From Panagrolaimus kolymaensis (taxonomy: Eukaryota; Nematoda; Chromadorea; Rhabditida; Panagrolaimidae), in contig JAJQJQ010000063.1 of assembly GCA_028622995.1 (NCBI GenBank), positions 973,650 to 1,037,649 on the forward strand: DNA of 64,000 nt, in the 5' to 3' direction. The position numbers and the translations under genes were made by a program. This document shows positions 21,537 to 34,000 of the stretch, piece by piece. The notes under the pieces are model-generated. The model was not told where the DNA came from and ran no database searches. It saw nothing but the letters and a program-made list of their open reading frames with translations. Each line of letters begins with the position of its first letter. The stretch's first letter is position 1.

Positions 21537-22055
21537 ATATTTTTTTATCTTTTATTTTTTACATTTAAAATTTGTATGTATTTATGTTAATTTTTTCCAA
21601 TAAATAAACAAAAAAAATGATTGTAAAATGAATGGTTCATACCCAAGATTTTTAAGAACTTAATATTTATTCAAATTTTTCATTTAATTTTTTAAAAATA
21701 TTTTTCTGAATGACCATTTTTTAAAGACTGTTTTTTTTTCTATCATTCATATACAAACAAAAATAAAACAAATACAACATAAAAAATGATATTTAAAAAT
21801 TAATAATAAAACTGAGCAATAAAAAAGAAACATAAAAATAAAAATAAGAATTTGTTGTGAGAAAATCTGTTTTTTTTTTTAAATATAAATCTGAGGCAAG
21901 ATATTGAATGAATTTACGAATGTTTTTTTAGAGAAAATAAAAAAAGTATTACCATTTTTTGAGAAAAATGCTTTTTTGTAAGACACAAAACTATTAAACT
22001 AGCAAATAAAAAATAAAATAAAAAAATGGCTAAAAGCATAGAAGAAAAAAAAATA
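21537..22055. other. Convergent 3' spacer
   Basis: About 0.5 kb between the thioesterase (+) and the end of the RasGAP gene (-). Extremely AT-rich, holds presumed 3' UTRs, nothing else seen. Confidence 0.6.
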
Positions 22056-25000
22056 TTATGTGGGTGAAACAGCTTGAAGGCCTTTAGTTTTTAAATGTCG
22101 ATCTCGGCCACGCATTAACAAATAATTTTCGTTGTCGGATAAATTATTCATTCCGCCAAGTTTATCAGATTTAATGGATTGCAAGTTCTAAAAAATTTAA
22201 TAATTAGTAAAAATACAAAACAAGAGAATTTCAAGTCAGGACTATGGAAAACAACTTCGTTGCGAGACGAAAAAAACTTTTTTCGTCGCAATATCACTTT
22301 TTTGAATTAAAAATTTTTTTTACCTGCATTTGTATGGCCAATGTCAATGCAGTTTGATGAACACTTTCTATGGATTGAACGGCGGATAAAACATTTGTAA
22401 TAGTTTTTAACAAAGATTCTCGCAACTTTTTCCGTTCCTCGATGCTTTTCTAAAAAAAAGGGCATGGTTTTTAGTATATTTTTCTTAATTTTTTAAAAGT
22501 ATTAAAACTTACAACTTTTTGAAACATAATTTGTGGAAATTTATCGCATGAACTTATCTCGGATTCAATATTAAAAGTTTCAAGGGTTTCTTTCCATCCA
22601 ATAATAGTTTCAATGTTTTCAAAAAGCAACGAATGAAGGGTTTCTAACTCTTTTTCCATATCGATGTTATGTGGGTTTTTGGTTTTATTTGAAACTCGAT
22701 TATGGAAAAATAAATGCCTTCGTTGATGAGTGATTAAAAGAATCATCCTGAAATGGGGAAATTGTAATAATAATTTTTACTTGGATATTTCTTGTCGAAA
22801 AATAAAATTCTAGATTTCAGCCAAGAAGCTTTTTTGAATTTCCCATCGAGACAAAAATAGTTAAAAAAAACTTACCAATCGGTCATATCAATATTATTTA
22901 CAGCTTGAAAATGGACTTCTTGATGAGGTGTTGCAACTCGAAAAGAAGATTTGGCATCATTGATTTGGGTAACCGAAGTTATTTCTGATAATGGAATTAC
23001 ACCCTTTTGTTCCACTTCCCCTTGAGAATCCTTTTTTTCTTTTTGCCATGATAATTCTTTTTGGGTTAAAGTCACTAATCTTCGTTTTTGGGAAATTAAA
23101 TCTTTTATGGATCTTCTTCGATTTGAACCTCCTCGTTTTTCCACCATTAAACCTGATTTAAGAATTTCAGGTTTATGAGGCAAATTTTTAGAGGAGGAAG
23201 AGGTAGATTTATGAGGTTGATAATTTTTTATTGAAATTGAATCAAAAAATTCGACCATTTCATGCCTATGCCCATCATCAAAAAATCTTTCCAACACAGA
23301 GGAAAGCCATGGCTCTTTGATTATTAGAGGTTGTTGAGTCACGACGCAATTAGCTAATCTTTGAAGAATTTTCGAAATTAAAACCAAAGTTCGACTCACA
23401 TCTGGTTCCTAAAAAAAATTTTTGGATTAAAATTTGAGGATTTAAAAAAAGCGTTTTTTATAAAATTCGAATTTTTCGTTTTGAGACTCGAAAGTCATTT
23501 GGAATTTGTTATTAGCTTTTAAATTTTTTAGGATGCTCTAACTTTTTTTAACCAAATTTTCGAAAAGTTAAAAATAAGAAAAAAAGCCATTGAAAAATTT
23601 GCATTTCCAAAAAAAAAAAAAACAAAGATGAAAATAATTTAAAAACTTACTGGTGCTTTTCTTTTTAAACCATATTGAGTTGGACTTAAAATAGCAGCAG
23701 CAAAAAATCTCATAATTGTAAATGAGCTAACTGCCAATCGACTAATTTCCACTCGATTTGGATATTTTTCAAACACAACTTCGCGAAGAACATTCAAAAC
23801 ATTTTTCACGATTTGTGGACATTGATTTGAAGATTCACAAACTCTTACAAAAGCTAATTCAGCGTAAACAGCAAAATTTCGGGTATTTTCCTCCAAATTT
23901 TCTCCCTGCCTTAATTTAGTTGGATCTATTTCGCATCGTTTTTTCTCAGCATAAACTAAATCGATGACAGGCTTTAATGTGGAAATTAAATATTCTTGCC
24001 CCACAAATTTCATCATTTCATGCATCAATTTTGATGCCATGGATTGATTTCGAAATAATGTGGAAGTTTCATTTGAAGTTGAAACATACTGAGTAGCAAC
24101 AAGTCGAAAAAAATCATTAAATAAATCATGTTTAAGAAATATTTTCATTAAAGGCCTCGCAATTTGTCCCAAATCCACTGGAAGATGTTGGAGTATGGAA
24201 GTCAAAGATATTTCATATGGTTTTGTATCCAATGAAGACATTAATGCTTCATAAAGAGGTTGATAATGATTTAATGCAAGGATATGTTCAACGGAATACC
24301 TAAAAAAAGAAGTGAAAATTAAAAAATTAAAAAAAATTGCGTAAAATTGATAAAGAATACCAAAAATAGCCTAAAAAAAGTGAGAAATTTTTTTGATATT
24401 TATAAATATTAATTTGGTTTTTAATTCTTTATAAAACAAATCCAATTTTTGTGTTTTAAGTAAATTTTTTGAATTTTGGTGTATTTTTACAAAGAAAACA
24501 TGCTTTTGAAAATTTTTGAAATAAATCAAACCATTTTTATTTTTCGCCTCTTTTTATGGTCCCTCTAAGATTATTTGTAAATAAAAAAAAAACTCACCAA
24601 AATCGAATTCTTAAATCTCCAACTTTTTCAGTGGAATTATTATTATTTTGGATATTTGTGGTATTGGTCGTCGTGGTGGTGGTAGTTGTGGTCGTAATAG
24701 AAGTGGAAGTGGATGGCAACATATTATCCAAAGCATCATATTGACTCGTGGAAAGATTATTAGTTGATGAAGTCGTGGATGTGGATGGTTGTTGTAATAT
24801 CGTTGTATTTTGTGAGATCGTCATTCTCGATTTAATTTCGTACCTTAAAAAATTTTTTAATAAAATAAAGTAAAATAAATAGAAGAAGAAAAATTTATAA
24901 TGAAAAAAACTAACATAAGAAAATTAGAAAAATTTATTATTCAAGCGCAAACAAAATGTTTTTCTTCTTAGAATTCAGTGTTTATAATTTATGGTTGACA

Positions 25001-28000
25001 AAGTAAATGTAAATTTATTTTTCTGAGTAATGAAAGCCTAACACCTACACGATGGTGAAGTCATAAATCAAACACTTTTTTCAAGAGTAAACAAACAGGT
25101 GAATTTGGGCATTAAAAAAATAAAAAAATTAATAAGTCTGATTGAAATTTACAAGAGAATGATAATAAGAAAAAAAAGAAAAAAACTAATAAGTTTCTTG
25201 CAACGAAAAGCGTCAAAATAAAGTTACTACTATTAAAAATTTTTTAAAGGTTTTAGTTTTTAATTTTTCGAATTTTTTAAACGCAAACTTAAATTTAAAA
25301 AAAACGCTAAAGATTAAATTATTTTAATGATGGCAGTAAAAAAGAGAAGCTAAATGCAAAAAATTTAAATTTTTTTGTTTATTTCCCAAAAGACGACATT
25401 TGATTCATTTCCATAGTTTTTTTTATTTTTCCATGAAATACATTTGAGACTATTTTTTTTTAAATTTTTAAGCATCAGCCAGCAACCAACAGCCGCCAGC
25501 CTCATTGAAACGAGGGAGGCGTGGGTAAATAAACATTTTTTTAAAGCCACTGACTGCAGTATTTGGAAATATAAGCTTCAAAGAAATAAATAAAGTGCAA
25601 ATGTTTTTGTTGTTTTGGCTGGGAACGACCGAAAATTGTACTATATTTTTTTTGCAAAAAATTCAAAACTTTGCGAATAACGTTTCCAAATTTGGATTTT
25701 ACTAAAAAGGAATTTTTTTAGCCAATTTTCGCTCCAAGAACCTAATTTTCAACTAAAATAAAAATTTTTAAAGAAATTTTATTGAAAACAAAAAAAAGGA
25801 ATTTAAAACAAAGTTAAAAACTCAAAGTTCTTAAAAATCTCGAGAAAAAAGAAAGTCAAAAGAAAAAACAAAACAAATATTATTTGTTTTAATCTCAAAC
25901 TTTTTATTTTTACAATAAAATTTATTTTATTCTTTATCCACTCTTTTTTTTGAAACTCAAGCATGAAAGAAATAAACAAAAAACCCATTAAAAGCTTGGC
26001 TGTTCGCATTTTTTTTTATTTGAATGAATGACAAAAAAAAAGTCCCAAAAGATTTTATGTATTTTAAGTTTTTAAAGAAGAAAAAAAGTTTAGAAAAGAT
26101 AAATAAATACATTGTGTGTGTGTTTTTTAAGTATCAAAATTTTTTGGTTGGTGTTTGCTTACAAAAAAGATTAAAAATAAATAAATATTATAAAATAAAA
26201 ACTCCCCCTCTTTCATTTTTATGCTTATTTATTTTTTACGATTATTTTTGCTTTTGACATAAATAGAATTTAAAAAAGCAAAAAAATAAGTTTAAGGATT
26301 ATAGTTTTTTTTGTATAAAAAGTTTAAAAAATGGTGGAATCATGAAAGTTGGAAAATACAGTTTCAAAAAAGGAAGGATTTATGTTTGGAAAAAGATTGA
26401 ATTATTTCAGACAACAAAAAAAGAAAGATGTGGAAAAGATAAACTTAAAAATCGATAAATATCCGGTTTAAATTTGTTAAAAGAAAATAAAGTCGAAGAA
26501 AAAAAGAAATAAATGTGTAAAAAACAGTTTAAACTTTAAAAGCTTTGATTCCGGATCAAAGTGCAAATTCAATTTTTTTTATTAAATCCAAACAACGAAT
26601 AAATTTATAGCCAAAAATTTTGCTTTTAGTATTTTTCAAATAAACAAAAAAAAGCGAGAGGAAAGTGAAAATAATTAATTGAAATTTTTCATTTTTTTTT
26701 GCACCTACGCTAACAAACAAAAAATAACTCTGAAGGATGCATAAATTAATAATTTAAATTTTTTCTAAATTCTATTATTAAAAAAATGAATTCAATTTTT
26801 TTAGTTTTCAGTTTTTGTTTTTAATTTTTGCGGAGGAAAACAACAAAAAGGAAAACCAAAAAAGGGTGTTAGTGACACATACAGAAACAAAAAAGAGGAT
26901 AAAAAATAAAATGAATAATATCACTCCTGAGCGGAATGGATAAAAATTATAAAAAGTATAAACAAAATAAGCAGACTATAAGAAGAATAAATGAATGAGA
27001 GAGAAAAAAGGAAGGAGGTGGTGTTTCGTAGTTAATTACAAACCAAAATTAAAAAAATTGAGAAAAGAGATAAAAAGAATAATAAAAATTTAAAAATGCC
27101 AAGGAACGGAGCTAATTTTTAATGGCAAATTTTTATTTAAAATATTTAAAAGCTAAAGTTCTTAAAAAATAAAAAATAAAGTGAATATGAGAGGAAGTGA
27201 CCTTTGTTGAAATAAAAAAACATATATATGCAACAATGGAAACGTGGGAGCTGGCGAAAAAGAGCGCAGGTGAAAAATGAAAAACTCTTTACTCTCAAGA
27301 GAGAGATTTCACAAATTTGAAGAATCTCGTGGGTATGCTTACTGTTTACCAAACATCATCAAAACTAATTTCTAAATAACCTATATGAAAAAATTAAAAT
27401 AAAACAATGAAGTCTAAAGCCAATCCTTTTTATATTAGCGAAATAAAGCCGCCTTTTAATAATTAACTTCCGTTCAAGTGGAAACCTTTTTTTTCATTTT
27501 CTTACAAATTATTTACGTAAATTGTTATTAGAAAATATAAATAATTAAAAATCGCACGAAAATTATTTATGTGTGAGTAATTTAATGTAGTTTTAGTTTT
27601 CTAAGGCGCAAGCAATAAATAATTTCTTTTCAATGAAATTTTACTCCGTACATTTTTAATTCAAAATTACTTTCTTTGCAAAAGCTAAACTAAAAAAAAG
27701 GTTTGTAGTCTAATTACTTTTTTCATCCTAAAATTAAGATTTTAATACTTTTTCAGCGAAAACTTAAAACTAATGCGTAATGTAAATTTTTTATAATTTA
27801 TAGACTTTTCTTTGAACGTTTGATTGTACAAATCTTGCCTTGGAATAAAATATTTTCCCAGAGTTAAATTATTGCTTAGTCCTTTAAAGTTTTTCTTTTG
27901 CTGAACTTATTAGCAATATTATTTTTCCACCACGCTTCAAAGAAATTAAATAAAAAAAAGTAATTAGTAAAATAAATAGAGAGGCGAGTAAGCAAAAGTA

Positions 28001-31000
28001 AAAAAATTGAGGAGGAGTATATATATTTACGTTTATGTAATTATTGCGTGATTATCGCTTTTGCAAACACACATATGTTTTTTTTATTTCTCTGCAAAAA
28101 AAGTTTTGATTTCGAAATATTATTTTTTTTATGAATGAATGATAGAGGGATAAAAAGAAAGAAAGAAAAAAGCAGGCAGGTGAATGAGCAAATAAATGAC
28201 AGAAAACAATAGCGGAGGCGCGAATGAGGAAGAAACACAAGAAAAAAATGAGTGAGAAATATAGACAGAAAAATGAAACGTGGTAGTAACTAACGGCTGG
28301 TGGTGGAGGCAAAGGAAAAAAGGTGAAACTCTAACACAAAAAGAAGAAGGGAAATTATGACGCTAAATAAAAATTCGGTGAGTAATAATAAAAAATAGTA
28401 AACCAAAAAAATTTATGAATGAAGAAAATAAAATATAGTGTGGCTAGGATTAGTAATAATTCGGATATGGGATTAAGATAATGCTGAGTGGGTTGTGAAA
28501 CAAGCGATCGTAAAAAAATCAGATGATGCCATAATTATGCTATGGAACTTTTGATAAATGTAATGGAATTTAACCTTATTTTGAGCTTTTTTAGTAAGAA
28601 ACTAGAGTCAAGAAAACAAGGATTAAGTTTCAGTGGGTAATTTTTTTGAATGTTAAAAAGTAATTTAATCTGCCGCTCGGTTTTTAAACCCAAAATTTTA
28701 AATTTATTTTTTAGGTTAAAAGCAAATAGAAATTTAAACATAATAAACTTCAAAGCTAGCTTACTTAAAAAATTCCATTCAGTGACTTTGAAAAAAGCGA
28801 CTAATCAATGGCACAAAAATTTTTTTGTTTTAAACTCAAAATTAACTGACTGACAAACTTTTTTTTAGTTGCTTTTTTGAACCACGAGGAAATGAAAATG
28901 AAAAAATGCAACATAAGTCTTTTTTTAAATTTCTTTAGCAAACTTTTTAGCAATCTCGTCTCTCGTCAAAATGGAAGAAGCAGCAGCAAAAAAAATTCCA
29001 TCACACTTTTTTTCATCTCATTCAGGCATTTAAATTGTCACGGAAGTATTATTTCTTTTTTTGAATGAAAAAAAATTTAATGCAGAAAAGTCACGAAAAT
29101 GCAAAAAAACCTTTTATTTTGAGACTCATCATCATCTTTCATTTTATCTTCATTTTTTTATTTTAGCCCCTATTTTTTAAGGGATAAATATAAAAAAAAG
29201 TACCGAAAGTGAACTAAATAGAAAAAGTTTCTATGAAATAAATTTGATGGACAAGAGAAGTTTTTTTTTTGAAGAAAAAAAGTTTGATAAGTGGCTTCCA
29301 AAAAGACCAAAGAAATAATAACACAAATTTTTCAATATAAAAAAATAGACAACTTCAAAGATAAAAAGCTAGCGATAGTCTGCTTTGCTGACAAATGACT
29401 ATATCCTTTTCTCTATTTCAAACAATTTTTTGTTTCATTTCATTCAAGAAAAAAGAAAGTTTGTTGTTCGTAGTCGCGTGTTTTAAGAATTAAAAAAAAA
29501 TAGTCAAAGTCACTATATTCTTGCTTTTGATCATCCATCGTTCGTTCGTTCGACAAAAAGCAAAGCTAAAAGCAAACACACACTCATTTGCTGGCTCGAC
29601 TCTTTTTTTCCCGTTCAGCTTTCTCTTTATTGCCAGTTGCTGCTGCTGGGCTGGCGGCGGCTGCTAAAGAAGACACCGGAAGCGTAGGCGAAAGAGCGAA
29701 GAGGAACATTGAGAAAAAAGAATAATAATAAAGCAATCGCGATGGACCTTCTTTTTTTTTTTCTTCAACTTTTTAGACTAATGTTTATTTTTCGAAAGAC
29801 TTTCAACGACGACGATAAACGACGACGCAATCAATGACTTTCTCTCAAGAAAAGAAAAAATGGTTTAACGCCCAAGACTTTTTTATATATACAAAATACG
29901 TAAAAAGATTTTTTTTAAAGAATAGAAAAGATGAATGAAAAAGATAAGAGAGGACAAAAAAAAGTTTAGAAAGTTTATTTGTGTTTTGGAGTGGCTAAAA
30001 ACTGTAATAAAAAAGTAGAAAAAACTTCAAAAAAAAGAATGGATCAAAGAGAACAAAAAAAACGTAGGAATTTATGGGTAACTTTTCGTGATTTTGTGAC
30101 GCGTTTGTGTGGTAGATGGTTTCAGTAAATAAAATAAATTTTTTAAAAGAGATTTGGTTTCTTCAAAAAAAACTATTAAACTTTCTCGATTAGTTTTGGG
30201 GATTACTCTTTAGTTTTTTTAAAAGATTACGTAAAAAAAAATTTTTTGAGAATAGATCTAAGCGTTTATTTTGACGCAAAAAGAATTTGAAAAAAAGGGT
30301 TTTTTAAGTTCGTCCTTTGCTTTTATAATACACGTCGCTTTTATCACCCATATTTATTTTGCAGAAAAACTTTTTTTTATGATATTCCGCTCCACTAATG
30401 TTTCCGATTTTTGCAAACAAAAACTCTGAGGAACCCATAAAATAATGATTCATAAAAATTAAAATGAAAAAAACCAGTTCAATAAATTATTTATGATAAA
30501 TTTTTGATGGTTGTAAATTGTTTTAATTTTTTTATTTTTGCATCATTTTCAACAAAAGCTTCTTTTTTGTTTCTTGATGCTTTTGAAACATTTTTTATCT
30601 TTGATTTTGGAATTTTTGACGTAATATAAAAATGACGACAAAAAAGTTTGGGCAAAGTGAATGAATAAAATGTTTGAAAGGACTAAGAAAACTAAAAAAA
30701 CATTCATTCATTCATTTTTTTATTCATTAAAAAGTAAACTTTGAATGAGCAAAAAATAATAGAATGTTTATTTTTTTAAACCCCAAAGTCAGAAAAGATT
30801 AAAAAAAAATAGAACCCAAAAGACCTTCCTCGAAACAAACTTTGGCAAAATAAAAAAATAAAAGAAAATCTTAAAAAGCAGGCGATAAATAAAAGTGCAA
30901 AAGAAAAAATAAAAATGATTTGTTAGTGACAGAAAATTGGCAACATAGCAAAAATTGGAATGAATTTTTTTTGATTGAAAGTTTTAAAAAATTATTTTTT

Positions 31001-34000
31001 ATATTTTTTTTCTGAGAAATTCATTCATGCAAAAATGACAAAGACCACTTCCCTAACCATCGAAATTTAAATGCATATATCTCTGCCATCCGAAAAGAAA
31101 GGAGGCGATGAAAAAAATAAATAAATTTGGCTATTTTAGAGAATGAGAAATTTTTTTTGGGAGGAGGACCGGAAGTTTTAGTTTTTTTAAATATATTCGG
31201 TGTGAAACAAAAAATTACAATTGTTTTCGCTTGATTTGATCGGCGCAAGGTTTTTAGAGTTTTTTTTGCGGAAAAAAATTTGTTGTAAAAGGAAATGAAT
31301 GAAAATTTAAAAAAAGCATGTTAGCACGCACCCAAACCAGATTACATTAGAATAAAAAAGAAAACCAGAAATTGCAAGAAAAAACTTAATTCACAATTAA
31401 TTTTACAAATTCTTTTTTGATTTAATGAACGGCAGCAACAACTTTTTTATTACTGTAGCTAATCATGTTAAAAAAAGAGGGAAGAAGAAGTTCAAGTTAA
31501 GACCAGTTTTGGGCGTGTTTGCTTAATTTGGGTAGTAGATTGGAGGAAAATGTATTGCCAAAACACAAAGTTGCTAATTTCCTGAATAAAAACTTTGAAA
31601 AGAAAATACAATTTGAATGTTGATTAAATAAAATACAGAATCAAATAAATAATTTTTAGATAAAACAGTAGTTTAATTTCCTTCGCACATCGCAAATACT
31701 TCAAAACCCATTACCATATAAATTTTATAAAGAAAACCTTCCACAGATCAAGTTTATGGGGCTAAAAATAGAAATTTTTTGGTGTAATAAAACCCAGTGA
31801 ACTTAGAAAGATAAAAGTTCATTGATCAACAAAAAATAGAAGCAAATTGCATTCGAAATCGGCAAATGGCAAAGAAGAAGTATCACCCACGAAAGCTTTA
31901 AAACACACCGGAAATTAGAAACACCTGATTTTTTCCTTTCTTGCAAAAGTGTCTTTTCTTCTTTTCATCAAATAAATTTGAAAGGCAATATGCAATTTGT
32001 AAGTTAATCCTTAGCGAAAATTGTTTAATAATTATCCGAGAATAATGAAAAATAAAGAAGTACACGATAAAAGAAAATCCCAGCGGCAATTAGCATTAGC
32101 AAGACGGGAAAGCAGCCGATAGCCATAAAGGAATTTGCAGCTGACAAACTAACTAACAGCTTAAAAGCAAGCGAAAAAGATTGCAAAATAATTTGAACAT
32201 AGCTTAGTTTTTGTTAACAAAAATCATAGTCTTTCTTCGAATTTGTAATAAAAAGATAAAAGAATGGAAGGGAAAAACAAACTTTTTTGGATTTATTTTT
32301 TTGGCAACTGGACAAACAACAACTGATGTCTTTGTTTAAGGAAAAAAGCCAGACGACTGCTTCGAGCCTAGTCGAAGCCGGACACTTGCAAAAAAGCAAG
32401 CGAATGCATTTTTTATGTTTGACCAGTGGCGGCTGTTGCCAGTCATTCACTTTGCCCAAGTTTTAAAAATGTGGTATTTGAATGAAAAAAAGGAATGCTT
32501 TATGACGTTCACTATTTTTTCAGAAAAAAACGAAAAGAAAGATGCAGCTGCAAATATATATATTTTTTGGTTGTTGGATTTCTCAGTTTTCAATGTTGGC
32601 GATTATCTCTCCCATTCAAAGAAAAAAAAAGGCAAGAAGTTGAATGACAACTGTTTTGCCTAATAATAAAATAAAATGTTTTATAGTAAATCTAATAATT
32701 TTTAACAAAATCCAACAACAACAAAATAATAAAAGATAAAAATGCAAAAGTATATAAATTTACTAACTTATTTACCGTACTTTTGATACTAATGAGCTAC
32801 GTCAAAATTATAGATAAAAATAAATTTTTGAATAAAAAAAATTGTTGCACTTTTGGATTAAAAGAATTTGTTAACGCTTATGATTTTATTAACTTTTATG
32901 CAGCTGAAAAATAAATAAATAATCAAACAAACACAATAATAATAAGTTTTTTGTTAGTTCAAGCGAAAACTAATTTTTCATAAAAAAGCTTAAAATAACA
33001 TTAACTTTTTTTTCTGACAATAACACAAAAAAATCCACTGCGGCCAAACAAAAAAAATATGTTACGTCAAAAATATAGAACTAAAAAATTAAATTCCATA
33101 AATAGAATTTCCGCTTATCTACATAATTTTTTTTACGAATTGTCGAAACGAATTTAAAGTCAAATATTATAATATAATATTTTTTTTATTATCAGGAAAT
33201 AAAAATGAAAACATCACTTCATTTCCTCGATGTGCATAAACGTGTTTATCAAATTTGGTTTTACACCCTCCAAAAAAAACGCAAAAAAATTTTGTAAATA
33301 TTTTTTAGGAAACTTTTATTTTGACATTTCGTTAAATAATCTCCAAAGCTTCGAAACTTTCAAAAACAAAAGCATCGGTGGCCTCATTTTTTTTGCAAAA
33401 AACAAAAAAAAACATTCATTCATTTTTTTGCAAAAATATTTGTGTGAAAAAAAGAAGTGAAAATAAAAAAAAAGATAAATATAAACAAAACAAAAAAACG
33501 TGGGAGTCCATAGAAAAAAAGAAAGAAAAGAATTTACAATTTGTGATGTTTATCAAAATAATATGGAAAAAAGAGAAAATAGAAAATAAGAAATGTAAGC
33601 ATTTTAAAAATCACGCGATAGAGAACTTGAAAAAATACTGTGAAAATAAGAGAATAAACTTCGCGAAACAAAACCATTAATTAAAATTTTCATAAAATAA
33701 GATAAATTCTAAAACTCACCAATTAGCTCCAACACATTTTTCTAATGGCATAAAAGTTTCTGAATCTAATGGAATTCTTACAAATCCAACATAACTGCTA
33801 TCATCAAACGTGGGTTCTGAATATATTTTAATATTTAATCTTACATGTGAAGCCTCAGAATCTTTTCCATTTCCGCTGCTTCCATTATTACTATAATTTG
33901 TTGATCCATTTGCAGAGGAATCATTTGAAGCATGCCTGGCACGAATATTAGAAATTTTTTCAGAATATGTTTTTAAATTAAATTCAACTTTGTCGATACT

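Noticed and set aside
24594..24824. ATG at 24824 as start of a separate RasGAP gene
   Set aside because: The frame is open upstream to an acceptor at 24844 and completes C2B with the exon ending at 33720. I keep it only as a possible alternative start.
31021..31248. Frames within the giant RasGAP intron as nested genes
   Set aside because: No family features, no balanced codon use, and similar frames occur throughout the intron by chance.
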